A stretch of 64,000 bases of DNA, taken from the NCBI RefSeq assembly GCF_000427405.1, contig NZ_KE386491.1, forward strand, positions 1,905,001 through 1,969,000, in the 5' to 3' direction. The position numbers were made by a program, and so were the translations under genes. This DNA is from Flectobacillus major DSM 103 (lineage in GTDB: Bacteria; Bacteroidota; Bacteroidia; Cytophagales; Spirosomataceae). The notes below the pieces were generated by a model. It was not told where the DNA came from, made no database searches, and was given only the letters and a program-made list of their open reading frames with translations. Of this stretch, positions 7,961 to 17,485 are shown one piece after another (the first letter of the stretch is position 1; each line of letters begins with the position of its first letter).

Positions 7961-10501
7961 ATGTCAGAACAATTTAGTAACATTATCCCCATCAACATTG
8001 AAGACGAAATGCGGGGAGCGTACATTGACTATTCAATGTCCGTAATCGTTTCCCGTGCCCTACCTGATGTCCGCGACGGATTAAAACCTGTTCATCGAAG
8101 AGTACTCTATGGTATGGACGAATTGGGCGTTAATTATAATAAGTCCTATAAGAAATCAGCCCGTATCGTTGGTGAAGTTTTAGGTAAATATCACCCTCAT
8201 GGCGACTCATCTGTGTACGATACCATGGTTCGTATGGCTCAAGAGTGGTCTTTGCGTTATCCATTAGTGGATGGACAAGGAAACTTTGGTTCTATCGATG
8301 GTGATTTCCCGGCAGCAATGCGTTATACGGAAGCTCGCTTGAAAAGAATTGCGGAAGAATTACTGGGCGATATTAACAAAGAAACAGTTGATTTTCAACC
8401 CAACTTTGATGATTCCTTAGAAGAACCTACCGTACTTCCTGCCAAAATCCCCAACTTGCTATTGAATGGTACATCGGGTATTGCTGTAGGTATGGCTACC
8501 AATATGGCTCCTCATAATTTGAGCGAAGTTGTAGACGGTATCGAGGCTTATATCAATAACCGTGATATTACTATTCTTGAATTGATGGAGTATGTAAAAG
8601 CTCCCGATTTTCCAACAGGCGGTACTATTTATGGTGTTCAGGGTATCAAAAATGCTTTTGAAACAGGCCGTGGACGTATTGTGGTAAGAGGTAACGCTAC
8701 TTTTGAAACCTCAAAAACAGGGAAAGAGCAAATTATCGTTTCCGAAATTCCATATATGGTCAATAAGGCTTCCTTGATTAAGCAATGTGCCGACCTCGTA
8801 AACGATAAAAAAATTGAAGGTATTTCCGAAATTCGTGATGAGTCGGATCGTCAAGGTATGCGTGTGGTATTTGACCTCAAGCGCGATGCCGTTCCAAACG
8901 TAGTACTCAATAACTTGTATAAGTATTCGGCTTTACAATCTTCTTTCAGTGTCAATAATGTTGCCTTGGTGAAAGGTCGCCCAATGACATTGAATTTGAA
9001 AGACTTGATTCACTATTTTGTGGAACACCGCAACGAAGTAATCGTTCGTCGTACACAGTATGATTTGAGAGAAGCTCAAAAAAGAGCTCATATCTTAGAA
9101 GGTTTTATTATTGCCCTCGACAACCTCGATGCAGTGATAAAATTGATTCGTGAGTCAAGAGATCCAAATGCTGCTCAACAAGGTTTAACTTCTACCTTTG
9201 GTTTGTCGGATATTCAAGCAAAAGCAATTCTTGAAATGCGTCTCCAACGCTTAACTGGCATGGAACGTGACAAGATTATTGCTGAATACGAAGAAATCCA
9301 ACGACAAATCAAGGATTTAGAGGATATTTTGGCAAGACCAGAGCGTCAGCTAGAAATTATCAAAGCTGAATTGAAGGAAATCAAAGAACGTTATGGTGAC
9401 GAGCGTCGTACTCAAATCAACATGACCGACGATGAATTCTCGGTAGAAGATATGATTGCTGATGACGAAATGCTGATTACTGTTTCGGCTCAAGGCTATA
9501 TCAAACGAACCCCTCTTTCAGAGTACAAAGCACAAGGACGTGGTGGTGTAGGCTCACGTGCAGTAGCTACTAAAGACGACGATTATACCGAACACTTATT
9601 TACAGCAACCATGCACAACTGGTTGTTGTTCTTTACAGAAAGAGGTAAGTGTTTCTGGCTCAGAGTATATGCTGTGCCTGAAGGTTCAAAAAATGCTAAA
9701 GGTCGACCTATCCAAAACTTGATGAATATTGAAAGCGGCGATTCTATTCGCTCAGTAATCAATGTAAAATCAATTACTGATGCCGACTATATCAATAATA
9801 ATTTTATTGTGATGTGTACAGAAGACGGTACTATCAAGAAAACTTCACTTGAAGCGTACTCTCGTCCTCGTCAAAATGGTATCATTGCAGTAACAATTCG
9901 TGAAGGCGACAGACTATTGGATGTAGCCTTAACCAATGGTAACAACCATATTATTATTGCTACCAACTCAGGAAGAGCTGTACACTTTGAAGAAAGCCGT
10001 GTTCGTCCGATGGGGCGTTCGGCAGCTGGTGTAAAAGGTATCTGGCTCGACGAAGAAATACCAACAGAAAAAGTAATTGGTATGGTATGTATCGAAAATC
10101 CAGAAACTCAACAGCTTTTGGTAGTATCTGAAAAAGGTTTTGGTAAACGCTCAGATGTTGAAGATTATCGCCTAACCAACCGTGGTGGTAAAGGGGTAAA
10201 AGCCTTAAATATTACCGATAAAACAGGTAACTTGGTAGCTATCAAGGAAGTAAACGATAATAACGACCTGATGATTATTACTAAAGCAGGTATTTTGATT
10301 CGTATTGCAGTAGCTGATTTGCGTGTAATGGGCCGTAATACTCAGGGTGTTAAGTTAATTCGTTTGAAAAATGAGTCAGATGAAATTTCTTCTGTAACTA
10401 AAATTGTAAAAGATCCAGAAGAAGAAGTTACTGAAACAGACCCAGAAGTTATCGTAAAGCCTGAAAACACAGAGAATACAGAAGGAAATTCTGAAGCGTA
10501 G
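7961..10501 (+). CDS. gyrA: DNA gyrase subunit A
   Basis: The 846-residue protein starts [47 protein letters not shown] (conserved GyrA N-terminus). The active-site tyrosine is Tyr122 in [10 protein letters not shown], the same number as in E. coli. The C-terminal half shows six beta-pinwheel blades, with the GyrA box seen as QGRGGVG (about residue 525), which supports gyrase rather than topoisomerase IV. With GyrB it introduces negative supercoils using ATP and is the quinolone target. The extreme C-terminus is acidic. The gene stands alone with a terminator after it; gyrB is not in the window. Confidence 0.97.
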   Translation: MSEQFSNIIPINIEDEMRGAYIDYSMSVIVSRALPDVRDGLKPVHRRVLYGMDELGVNYNKSYKKSARIVGEVLGKYHPHGDSSVYDTMVRMAQEWSLRYPLVDGQGNFGSIDGDFPAAMRYTEARLKRIAEELLGDINKETVDFQPNFDDSLEEPTVLPAKIPNLLLNGTSGIAVGMATNMAPHNLSEVVDGIEAYINNRDITILELMEYVKAPDFPTGGTIYGVQGIKNAFETGRGRIVVRGNATFETSKTGKEQIIVSEIPYMVNKASLIKQCADLVNDKKIEGISEIRDESDRQGMRVVFDLKRDAVPNVVLNNLYKYSALQSSFSVNNVALVKGRPMTLNLKDLIHYFVEHRNEVIVRRTQYDLREAQKRAHILEGFIIALDNLDAVIKLIRESRDPNAAQQGLTSTFGLSDIQAKAILEMRLQRLTGMERDKIIAEYEEIQRQIKDLEDILARPERQLEIIKAELKEIKERYGDERRTQINMTDDEFSVEDMIADDEMLITVSAQGYIKRTPLSEYKAQGRGGVGSRAVATKDDDYTEHLFTATMHNWLLFFTERGKCFWLRVYAVPEGSKNAKGRPIQNLMNIESGDSIRSVINVKSITDADYINNNFIVMCTEDGTIKKTSLEAYSRPRQNGIIAVTIREGDRLLDVALTNGNNHIIIATNSGRAVHFEESRVRPMGRSAAGVKGIWLDEEIPTEKVIGMVCIENPETQQLLVVSEKGFGKRSDVEDYRLTNRGGKGVKALNITDKTGNLVAIKEVNDNNDLMIITKAGILIRIAVADLRVMGRNTQGVKLIRLKNESDEISSVTKIVKDPEEEVTETDPEVIVKPENTENTEGNSEA

Positions 10502-10510
10502 TCATGAGTA

Positions 10511-10550
10511 ATTTAGGCAGAATAGGGGATAAGCCTTTTTCTGCCTAAAT
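10511..10550 (+). terminator. Terminator after gyrA
   Basis: ATTTAGGCAGAA at 10511-10522 pairs with TTCTGCCTAAAT at 10539-10550 and is followed by TTTTATAAATTTTTTG. It lies 9 bp after the stop. Confidence 0.75.
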
Positions 10551-10587
10551 TTTTATAAATTTTTTGTCTTTTTATAGTACAACTAGA

Positions 10588-10628
10588 GGCAAATTTGCCA
10601 AAATAGCATTTTCTTTGATATGCTATTT
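10588..10628 (+). promoter_or_regulatory. Palindrome and hairpin upstream of the exported TPR gene
   Basis: GGCAAATTTGCC at 10588-10599 is a perfect 12-bp palindrome. Directly after it AAATAGCAT (10601-10609) pairs with ATGCTATTT (10620-10628), followed by TACTTTTTT. The second hairpin resembles a weak terminator or attenuator 32 bp ahead of the ATG at 10661. Confidence 0.45.
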
Positions 10629-10660
10629 TACTTTTTTAAAACCAAACCATTTACCAAACA

Positions 10661-12145
10661 ATGAGAAAACTAACATTTGCTCTTTTTACAGTTGTGATGA
10701 CAGGAGGAGCAACTTATGCACAAACAGACAAGTTGCTTTTGGAAGCTCAACGTAAAACGATTTTAGAAGCTAGAAAAAAAGCAGACGAGGCCATTACTAA
10801 AAAAGATTCAGTAAAAGCAAAAACATGGTTGACAAGAGCCGAAGCTTATTTAGATTTAGCTAACTCACAAGATGCCGAGTTGACCAATCAAGTACCTGAT
10901 GCAGCGTTTACGGCTGTTGCTTCTTTGAAAAAAGCTATTTCATTAGATGTTAAAGATGGCAAAGAGGGTTCTGTAGCTGCTGCTGCTAAAAAATTCTTAG
11001 ATGTTACTTATTCTAAAGAAGGTAAAGCAGAAGGAGATGGGCTGAAACTCTACGGTGCATTTATGAATGCAGGTATTGCTAAATACCAAGCCAAAGATTA
11101 TGTTGGAGCATTGAAAGACTTACAAATGGCTTCTCAAGTAAGTTCAAAAGATACTACTGCTGCCATGTATACAGGTATTATTGGACAAATGGCCAAAGAT
11201 GAAAGTGCTGCAAAAACTGGTTTTGAGAAATTCATCGCTTTAGGAGGTAAAGACCCAGGTATTTTCTACAGTTTGACTCAAATCTATAAAGATGAGAAAA
11301 ACGAAGAAAAAGCATTAGCCACATTAGAAAAAGGTATCCAATTGCACCCTGAAAACAAGGATTTGAAAAACGAGAAAATCAACTTGTACTTGGCGTTCAA
11401 AAAAATCGACCTTGCTATTGCAGATTTACAATCGGTTGTTAATAAAGACCCATCTAATGTTCAGACTGTACTTAACTTGGCAATTCTTTTTGACAATAAA
11501 GCTGAACAATACAATGCTGAGATTCGTGAAATCAAAGATAAGTTAGCTGAGAATGACACAGAAGGAGTGAAGAAGAAAATCGCTGCTCAAAAAGATAAAG
11601 TAGACGCTTTTGAATCAGAAATCAAAAGATTAACTGATAAAATCAAAAAAGACCCTAAATCGGCTGTAGCAACAAAAAAACAAATTGCTGAAATTACTAA
11701 GCAAAGAGATGCTGAAAAAGCTGAATTAGAAAATTTGAATGCTGAATTGGCTAAGAAAGCTTCTGCATCGGGTAATGTAGCTGAATTGACTGCTAAATTG
11801 AACGAATTGCAAGAAAAACAAAAAGCAGCCAAAGCTCAGGCTTTAGTAAACTACGACAAAGCTTTGAAAGCTGATCCAAATAACTACGATGTAAACTACA
11901 ACTTAGGTGTTATTGCTTTTAACGAAGCTGTTGTATTGAACAAGAAAGTAGGCGACATGGCAATGGATGAGTATAAGAAAGATGGTAAAGCCGCTGAAGC
12001 AACAAGAGATGCGAAATTTAAAGAGGCTTTAAATTTCTTTGAAAAAGCTTACTCAATCAAAAAAGAAGATGAAGTAAAAGAAAACTTGAAGCAATTGTAC
12101 CGAGTTTTGAAAATGGAAGATAAATTGAAGGAATTAGGAGAATAG
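10661..12145 (+). CDS. Exported tetratricopeptide-repeat protein with coiled-coil insert
   Basis: The 494-residue protein has a signal peptide (MRKLTFALFTVVMTGGATYA, cleavage likely before QTDK). TPR-type helices run from about 30 to 280 (for example KAISLDVKDG, ALATLEKGIQLHPENKDL, AIADLQSVVNKDPSNVQTVLNLA). A lysine/glutamate-rich coiled coil follows (about 285-385), then further TPRs to the end. TPR proteins are scaffolds; no enzyme domain is seen. Periplasmic location is inferred from the signal peptide. It is transcribed alone, with its own hairpin-bearing leader and a strong terminator. I do not recognise a specific characterised homologue. Confidence 0.8.
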   Translation: MRKLTFALFTVVMTGGATYAQTDKLLLEAQRKTILEARKKADEAITKKDSVKAKTWLTRAEAYLDLANSQDAELTNQVPDAAFTAVASLKKAISLDVKDGKEGSVAAAAKKFLDVTYSKEGKAEGDGLKLYGAFMNAGIAKYQAKDYVGALKDLQMASQVSSKDTTAAMYTGIIGQMAKDESAAKTGFEKFIALGGKDPGIFYSLTQIYKDEKNEEKALATLEKGIQLHPENKDLKNEKINLYLAFKKIDLAIADLQSVVNKDPSNVQTVLNLAILFDNKAEQYNAEIREIKDKLAENDTEGVKKKIAAQKDKVDAFESEIKRLTDKIKKDPKSAVATKKQIAEITKQRDAEKAELENLNAELAKKASASGNVAELTAKLNELQEKQKAAKAQALVNYDKALKADPNNYDVNYNLGVIAFNEAVVLNKKVGDMAMDEYKKDGKAAEATRDAKFKEALNFFEKAYSIKKEDEVKENLKQLYRVLKMEDKLKELGE

Positions 12146-12168
12146 TCTGTTCTGACAAATTATTAATT

Positions 12169-12205
12169 AAAAAATCCGTAAGCGTTACGCTTACGGATTT
12201 TTTTT
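12169..12205 (+). terminator. Terminator after the exported TPR gene
   Basis: A 15-bp perfect stem (AAAAATCCGTAAGCG with its complement) and a TTA loop, followed by a T run. Confidence 0.85.
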
Positions 12206-12470
12206 GTACATAAAAGTATTCTTTCAATCAAGGATTTACAGGAGAGTCTTATTTTTTCAAAGTTATATTTAACATAATATAAATTATAAAACATTTATAT
12301 TTTTATAGAAATGACCTTATTTACAGTACTTTACGGAGTAGTAGCTTGCATTAGTACTCTTCTTAATAACATTAAGTACTCTGCAAGTATCTCTACTTGA
12401 ATCCACTTAATAGTTATTGTATTTCATATAATTATATCAAAAATAGCCCAGAAATAGTAAAATTTTGAAT

Positions 12471-12530
12471 CGCCTGAGAATCGCGTATTTAAAATTATCA
12501 GTACTATTATCCAGAATATTCATTTCTGAG
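12471..12530. repeat. CTGAGAATCG palindromic repeat, copy 1
   Basis: About 60 bp starting CGCCTGAGAATCGCGTATTT and ending CAGAATATTC then ATTTCTGAG. It closely matches the segment at 33000-33060 in both ends and in length; the partly inverted ends (CTGAGAAT and ATTTCTGAG) allow a hairpin. Confidence 0.6.
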
Positions 12531-12562
12531 GAATGATGAATTTTGTCTAAAAAATCAAAAAA

Positions 12563-12588
12563 GCGTCCATGAATCAGTTCATGAACGC
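12563..12588 (-). terminator. Terminator after the MazG-like gene
   Basis: GCGTCCATGAA pairs with TTCATGAACGC (one mismatch) around a TCAG loop, with an A6 run on the plus strand, that is U6 in the minus-strand transcript. It starts 7 bp after the stop codon. Confidence 0.7.
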
Positions 12589-12594
12589 CCGGAG

Positions 12595-13062
12595 TTACTG
12601 GAGAATCGCTTCAAGATTCGCTGGTGAATAATTGACCGATTTTAGGATTTTATTATCGGCTCTACGGTATACCAAGTACTTGTCGCCATCCTCTTGAATA
12701 TAAGCTTCTGTACCATCTTTATCAAAATAGAATTTTATAGTCTGCTCGGCTTCTTCCAGAGTACTACAAGCCTTGCTCATATTAGAGCGTTGTACTTCGT
12801 TAAATAGTGCCACAAATTTATCGCCCAAGCCAAACTCTAATACTGCCCCCGAAAGTACATATTGAATATCGCACAAAGCATCTGCAATTTCGACAATATC
12901 ATTATTCTTAATACCTTCTTCTAGTTCTTTTAATTCTTCAGCAATAAGACTTACCCTAAGGCTTGTTCTCTCTGCAGCAGGTATTTGTGGGGTCGCTAAT
13001 ATAGGAGCTTTAAATGTTTTATGAAATAATGCAACCTGATTAAGTGAATCCAATTTTTCCAT
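12595..13062 (-). CDS. MazG-like (PRA-PH superfamily) nucleotide pyrophosphohydrolase
   Basis: This 155-residue protein carries the all-alpha NTP-pyrophosphohydrolase pattern: Glu42-Glu43 and Glu46 in AEELKELEEG, and Asp61/Asp65 in IADALCDIQYVL, which would hold Mg2+. Members of this superfamily hydrolyse the alpha-beta bond of (d)NTPs or phosphoribosyl-ATP and clean up non-canonical nucleotides. The C-terminal part (about 110-155) is a small extra domain with KFYFDKDGTEAYI and is less familiar. It is not hisE, since no histidine genes adjoin it and the motif context is MazG-like. It stands alone; the substrate is unknown. Confidence 0.75.
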   Translation of the reverse strand: MEKLDSLNQVALFHKTFKAPILATPQIPAAERTSLRVSLIAEELKELEEGIKNNDIVEIADALCDIQYVLSGAVLEFGLGDKFVALFNEVQRSNMSKACSTLEEAEQTIKFYFDKDGTEAYIQEDGDKYLVYRRADNKILKSVNYSPANLEAILQ

Positions 13063-14424
13063 GTATCTCAGTAATGAATGTTGTTTATCTAAAATAACTG
13101 CAAGTTAGCCTATTCTGAGCTATTGATAATTACCAAACAAGAATATTTCCCAATAAAATATTAAATCAATGTTTTTGTTATATTTATCACGGATATTTGT
13201 CGTTTAAATATATAATTTACCCAATATGTAACTAGTTGATATTCAGGTGTTTATATATCCACGTGGAACAGTTTACTGAATTGCTGTTTTTCACGATAAA
13301 AAAGAAGAATTTTGAGTGTAGTTATTAGTTAATAAAATAGGTTAAGTGCCTTATAGTCAGATTGTTGTATTGTTATGAGGGCGCTAAATAAGTATAAAGT
13401 GGTATGAGAGAGCTTAAAATAATATATAGCTCTATGATGATATGGGTAGGTAGGGCTTATAGATAAAGACCTAATTATTGGAAAGGGATAGAAGGTAAGC
13501 AAACTGGGAAAGAGATAAATGATAATGATAAAAAATATAAAATTAAATAATTATAATTTTATACTCCCCTATTATTATTCTTTTTTCCTCCTTCCCTAAC
13601 CTCTTATTTATTTATACAATTTTAGTTTTAAGCCTTTATTTATTTGTGGTTAAACGCTAGCATTGATTTGTGGTTTTTTGCACCTCTCCTGCCCTTAAAA
13701 TGACTAATACACCTCCTATTTGAGGGTATGCTTACTGGTAATAATTGGGATAATACTAAAGAGATAATCCCATAAGTATCAAAAGACATTGGAGTATAAG
13801 AGAGCAAATATGTAAACATAACCTCATTTATTTATCGTAAATAACTACTAACTATGGATATTATAAGTTTAAAAAGGCTTAGATAACTAGTTTTAGTAGG
13901 ATAAAAAGTAATCTTAAATTACAATATTTGAGGTTTCTGGATAGATTTTGGTACCAGAAAGCACTTATTAATACTTTTAAAAGAGCTAGAAATTTAGCTT
14001 AGGAGTCAGTAAAATTTACCTATTAGCTAGTGAATAGATTCGCCAATACCGAATGCTTTATCCATTCAAATTATCAATGCTACATTGTCTATTTATAAGC
14101 TAGCTAGGGATTTTTGGCATATAGCAAGGCCATTATTCTGTTGAAAATAATAATTGATATAAGCCTTAAATCTGTTGAATTAACCCTAATACTAGCAATG
14201 ATTTCTTTCTTGACACTGGATAAAATAATACTATAAAATAGAGTATAATAAATATTGGCCTTATGAGAAAAATACAATTTGCAAAAGCCATTTGATTAAT
14301 GAGTATACCCTTGTAAAATAGGTATAATAAGACAATGCCATTTATTCCTTTTATACAAATTGGAATAAATGGCATTGTTACCAAAATATGATATTATCTT
14401 GATTGTATTATAATACCGTTGATT
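13063..14424. other. Large gene-free AT-rich interval
   Basis: About 1.36 kb with no supportable coding region; the only longer minus-strand frame (14166-14384) is a hydrophobic translation of A/T-rich DNA with no family resemblance, and overlaps the hairpin at 14332-14378. Direct copies of ATTTGTGGTT occur at 13642 and 13665. I see no tRNA, transposase remnant or riboswitch. Confidence 0.5.
14332..14378 (-). terminator. Strong hairpin downstream of the XRE-type gene
   Basis: A perfect 17-bp inverted repeat (ACAATGCCATTTATTCC and its complement) around a 13-nt loop. It lies 47 bp after the XRE stop on the minus strand. There is no clear U tract, so it may be a processed or partial terminator. 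Confidence 0.6.
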
Positions 14425-14892
14425 TTAACCGATTGGTTTACTTTCCATAAAAGTTCCGTCAGTATAGAATATCACAATACGTTCTATCTGTTTTCCAGAA
14501 GGCTCTGGAGAATTTGATGGAGGAACCACGGGCCTTTCTATCTTTCTTCTTAAAGGATTCTGAGTAGGACGTTCATCAAGCTGCTGAGTTTTAAACGATT
14601 CTCGCGGTGTTGTATCTTGAGGTATATTGCTCGTAACTCTCTGATTATAAATTGATTGTGGCGAGTTTTGAGGCTGTTGGAAATTAGGTGTTTCAGTGTC
14701 AAAAAGTAGCCAATCTCTATTAATATCAGGGAAAATCTTCAATATTTTCTGGATAATATCCAAACTTGGCTTATTTCTCCCAGAAAGTATATGAGAAATA
14801 CTACTTCTTTGAACTCCGATAGCATCTGCAAAGAAACTAGGAGACATCCCTTTATCTACAATAATCTGTTCTATTTTTTTATTCAAGTCCAT
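14425..14892 (-). CDS. XRE-family HTH regulator with disordered tail
   Basis: The 155-residue protein has an N-terminal helix-turn-helix of the Cro/C1 type (IEQIIVDKGMSPSFFADAIG then QRSSISHILSGRNKPSLDII, residues about 6-55). The remainder is Pro/Gln/Ser/Arg-rich and probably disordered, ending in a short beta-like stretch (QIERIVIFYTDGTFMESKPIG). Small XRE proteins of this layout are frequent in Bacteroidota, but I cannot name a target. The upstream 110 bp holds several copies of ACAAATGTA-like sites, consistent with autoregulation. It is flanked by long non-coding stretches. Confidence 0.8.
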   Translation of the reverse strand: MDLNKKIEQIIVDKGMSPSFFADAIGVQRSSISHILSGRNKPSLDIIQKILKIFPDINRDWLLFDTETPNFQQPQNSPQSIYNQRVTSNIPQDTTPRESFKTQQLDERPTQNPLRRKIERPVVPPSNSPEPSGKQIERIVIFYTDGTFMESKPIG

Positions 14893-15000
14893 CTATTTAC
14901 ATTTGTTTCAATGTTGAATGCTTTTACAGTTGTAATTTATTTGTAACAATTATATATCACAAATGTATTTACAATAAAGATTAAATACAAATGTAATTCA
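14893..15000. promoter_or_regulatory. Cluster of ACAAATGTA-type sites before the XRE gene
   Basis: Exact ACAAATGTA occurs at 14959-14967 and 14987-14995 and its complement at 14898-14906; variants TTACAGTTGTAA (from 14924) and TTGTAACAA (from 14941) lie between. Such spacing suits repeated operator sites for the XRE-type protein, by inference. Confidence 0.4.
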
Positions 15001-15044
15001 CGAAATAGTAGTTTACACCTGTATCCTTTATGAGAAATGATAGT

Positions 15045-15887
15045 TTACAAAAGTGAAATACCCTCTTCTGTGATTTCAATAAGCTTTTCCTTTAACAATC
15101 CCCCAATAGCTTTCTTAAAATCTTTCTTTGACATTTCTAAATTATCATAAATGATACTTGCATCTGTCTTGTCATTGAATGGAAGTGTATTTTGATTTAG
15201 TTTAAGTTTGTTAATTATCGTTTGTTTACAAATGTGTATTCTGTCGTAACCCTGAATTTCCAATGTTAAATCAATTTTACTGTCTTCTCTAAGCTTTTTT
15301 ACATATGCTTTGGTTGGAGTACCCAGTTCAATCTTTTTAAAGACTTCTGATTTATAGATAACACCTATATATTTTTCGTTTATCAAAGCCTTAATTCCTA
15401 AATCTGTATATTCGTAAGGAATAATGTTTACTTCTTGTCCCACTTGTAAGTCAACCTCTTTGGCCAAGAATCTATCTATCTTCGCTGAAGCCACGATTCT
15501 TTCAGTTTGCTCATCTACATATATCTTTACTAAATACTTTCGTCCTACGGCCATTTTATGAGTTTGTTCACCAAACGGAAGTAATAAATCCTTTACCAAA
15601 CCCCAGTTAAGGAATACCCCAAGTTTGGTTACGTCTTTTACTTCTAAATAAGCGAAATCACCTACCTGAGCAAAAGGTTTCCAAGTGGTAGCAATAAGGC
15701 GGTCTTCAGAATCTCTATAAATAAATACATCTAGGAAATCTCCTATTTTAGTTCCTTCTGGTACATACGAACGAGGTATGAGGATTTCGTCTTCAAAGCC
15801 ATCTAAATATAAGCCAAAATCAAGTTCTTTAATAACTTCTAATCTGTTGTATTTGCCCAGTTGGACACGTTGTGTTTGTTCTTCCAT
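15045..15887 (-). CDS. CvfB-family S1-type RNA-binding protein
   Basis: The 280-residue protein resembles CvfB/YitL: an N-terminal S1-like beta-barrel (LGKYNRLEVIKELDFGLYLDG, then EILIPRSYVPEG), two further S1-like domains (GDFAYLEVKDVTKLGVFLNWGLVKDLLLPFGEQ and GIKALINEKYIGVIYKSEVF) and a C-terminal winged-helix (about 225-280: ASIIYDNLEMSKKDFKKAIGGLLKE). In Staphylococcus CvfB binds RNA and affects virulence gene expression; in Bacteroidota it is an uncharacterised conserved protein. Nothing in its surroundings points to a specific role. Length is normal for the family. Confidence 0.88.
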   Translation of the reverse strand: MEEQTQRVQLGKYNRLEVIKELDFGLYLDGFEDEILIPRSYVPEGTKIGDFLDVFIYRDSEDRLIATTWKPFAQVGDFAYLEVKDVTKLGVFLNWGLVKDLLLPFGEQTHKMAVGRKYLVKIYVDEQTERIVASAKIDRFLAKEVDLQVGQEVNIIPYEYTDLGIKALINEKYIGVIYKSEVFKKIELGTPTKAYVKKLREDSKIDLTLEIQGYDRIHICKQTIINKLKLNQNTLPFNDKTDASIIYDNLEMSKKDFKKAIGGLLKEKLIEITEEGISLL

Positions 15888-16610
15888 AAGTTGTTAATTT
15901 ATTTGAAATCGTATTTCTAAATACAAAAATGCAAGAAGAATATCACAAAGCCTAAAATAGCTTTAATTACCGAGCATCATACTTGTATTAGAAACAAAGT
16001 TAGATTGCTGATACTATCTAATTAGTTGCCTTACCTCCCTCCAGTCAAAACACTATTTAGAGCCTATTATATACTACTATCTTGTATATACATGATTTTT
16101 TCATAATGATACATCCTGTATATACAAGATGTATCTGGTTAATTATCAAGCATATAATCGTAGTAATATCTAGTATCATCTTGCTTGTTGAAGTTTTGTG
16201 CTTAGAATGGATAAAGTATGTGTTGGGAGCTGAACAAAACTATTTATAGGCTATAATTAGCATGAAATAGTAAGAATGGTACCAATACTCATACCAGTAA
16301 TAGATCGTTGCTAAAAACAAAGATTTGGCATATTATTTAGCTAAGGTATCCCCTATTGTATCATGCCCTGAAAGCCCGAGATATAATGATACTAGCTAAC
16401 TAAATACTGAAGCCTGTAAAAATGACCTAAAATATATTGTTGTATAGAATGAGAGAGATTTAAGTACAAAGATTAGCACTGACTAGTATGGTTATAGTGA
16501 TATTGGGAGTAAAGAAATCAATTAAACTCAATTGGAATTAAGTAAGGATTAGATTTTGAAAAAATTAGTGAGGTATTCGTTCACTCTGTAATGCTAGAAA
16601 GTCAATTAAA
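15888..16610. other. Gene-free interval upstream of the CvfB-like gene
   Basis: About 720 bp with no supportable coding region. Its one clear structure is a 14-bp inverted repeat: ATCTTGTATATACA at 16079-16092 and its complement at 16117-16130, 24 bp apart, each arm containing the palindrome GTATATAC. The rest is AT-rich and unremarkable to me. Confidence 0.5.
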
Positions 16611-16646
16611 AAAGGGATTCGCCGAGTTATTAGCGAATCCCTTTTA
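16611..16646 (-). terminator. Terminator after dapD
   Basis: AAAAGGGATTCGC pairs with GCGAATCCCTTTT around a 10-nt loop, 21 bp beyond the dapD stop; A run on the plus strand gives U run in the transcript. Confidence 0.8.
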
Positions 16647-16666
16647 GATTGTGGTATAAAGATAGC

Positions 16667-17485
16667 TTAGATAGCTACGTTGTTTTCTCTTAAAGCTTGA
16701 TTTAAAGATGTTTTTAAATCAGTACTTTCTTTTCTTTTACCAATAATCAAAGCACATGGAACATTGTATTCGCCTGCGGGGAATTTTTTAGTATATCCTC
16801 CAGGAATTACAACACAATTTTCAGGTACATAACCAATGTATTCTACAGGTTCTGGACCAGTAACATCAATGATTTTTGAACTACCAGTAATAGTCACACC
16901 AGCACCAAGAACGGCCCTCTTGCCTACCCTAGCACCTTCAACAACAATACATCTTGAGCCAATGAAGGCTCCATCTTCAATAATTACTGGAGCTGCCTGT
17001 GGTGGCTCTAGTACTCCTCCAATACCAACGCCGCCACTCAAGTGAACATCTTTACCGATTTGAGCACAGCTACCAACTGTAGCCCATGTATCGACCATAG
17101 TACCAGAATCTACATAAGCACCAATGTTGACATAAGAAGGCATCATAATAACACCTTTCGCAAGATATGCTCCATAACGGGCAACTGCTGGAGGAACAAC
17201 TCTTACTCCAAGGCCTGCATAATTTGTTTTGAGTTTCATTTTATCATGAAATTCAAATATACCTACCTCTTGTACTTCCATTTGACGAATTGGGAAATAC
17301 ATTACAATGGCTTTCTTCACCCAGTCATTTACTGTCCAAGAACCATCTTCATTGGGTTGAGCTGTTCTTAGAAGACCTTTATCAACTTGGTCTACTACCA
17401 ATTCAATAGCTTCTTTAGTTTCGGCATTAGAGCGGAGGCTGGTATCATCCCAAGCCTTTTCAATAATTTCTCTTAAATTTTCCAT
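16667..17485 (-). CDS. dapD: 2,3,4,5-tetrahydropyridine-2,6-dicarboxylate N-succinyltransferase
   Basis: The 272-residue protein has the DapD N-terminal helical domain and a left-handed beta-helix made of hexapeptide repeats (about 100-200: GVIMMPSYVNIGAYVDSGTM, VGSCAQIGKDVHLSGGVGIGGVLEP). It transfers succinyl from succinyl-CoA to tetrahydrodipicolinate in the lysine/meso-diaminopimelate pathway, feeding peptidoglycan. Length is standard (about 271-275). It is a solitary gene between two long non-coding regions; no other dap genes are nearby. Confidence 0.96.
   Translation of the reverse strand: MENLREIIEKAWDDTSLRSNAETKEAIELVVDQVDKGLLRTAQPNEDGSWTVNDWVKKAIVMYFPIRQMEVQEVGIFEFHDKMKLKTNYAGLGVRVVPPAVARYGAYLAKGVIMMPSYVNIGAYVDSGTMVDTWATVGSCAQIGKDVHLSGGVGIGGVLEPPQAAPVIIEDGAFIGSRCIVVEGARVGKRAVLGAGVTITGSSKIIDVTGPEPVEYIGYVPENCVVIPGGYTKKFPAGEYNVPCALIIGKRKESTDLKTSLNQALRENNVAI

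Larger units (their letters stand above)
12206..12594. other. Non-coding AT-rich interval with an imperfect hairpin
   Basis: No gene is supportable here. At 12337-12397 a long imperfect hairpin can form: AGTAG, CTTGCA, AGTAC and TTAAT segments pair in order with ATTAA, GTACT, TGCAAG and CTACT across an AAC loop, with small bulges. It could be a structured RNA, a decayed mobile element or a chance structure. A copy of the CTGAGAATCG repeat follows at 12471 and a terminator at 12563. Confidence 0.45.

Noticed and set aside
14166-14384. 72-residue hydrophobic minus-strand frame in the gap before the XRE gene
   Set aside because: AT-rich sequence gives such frames by chance, no family match, and it overlaps a strong hairpin.
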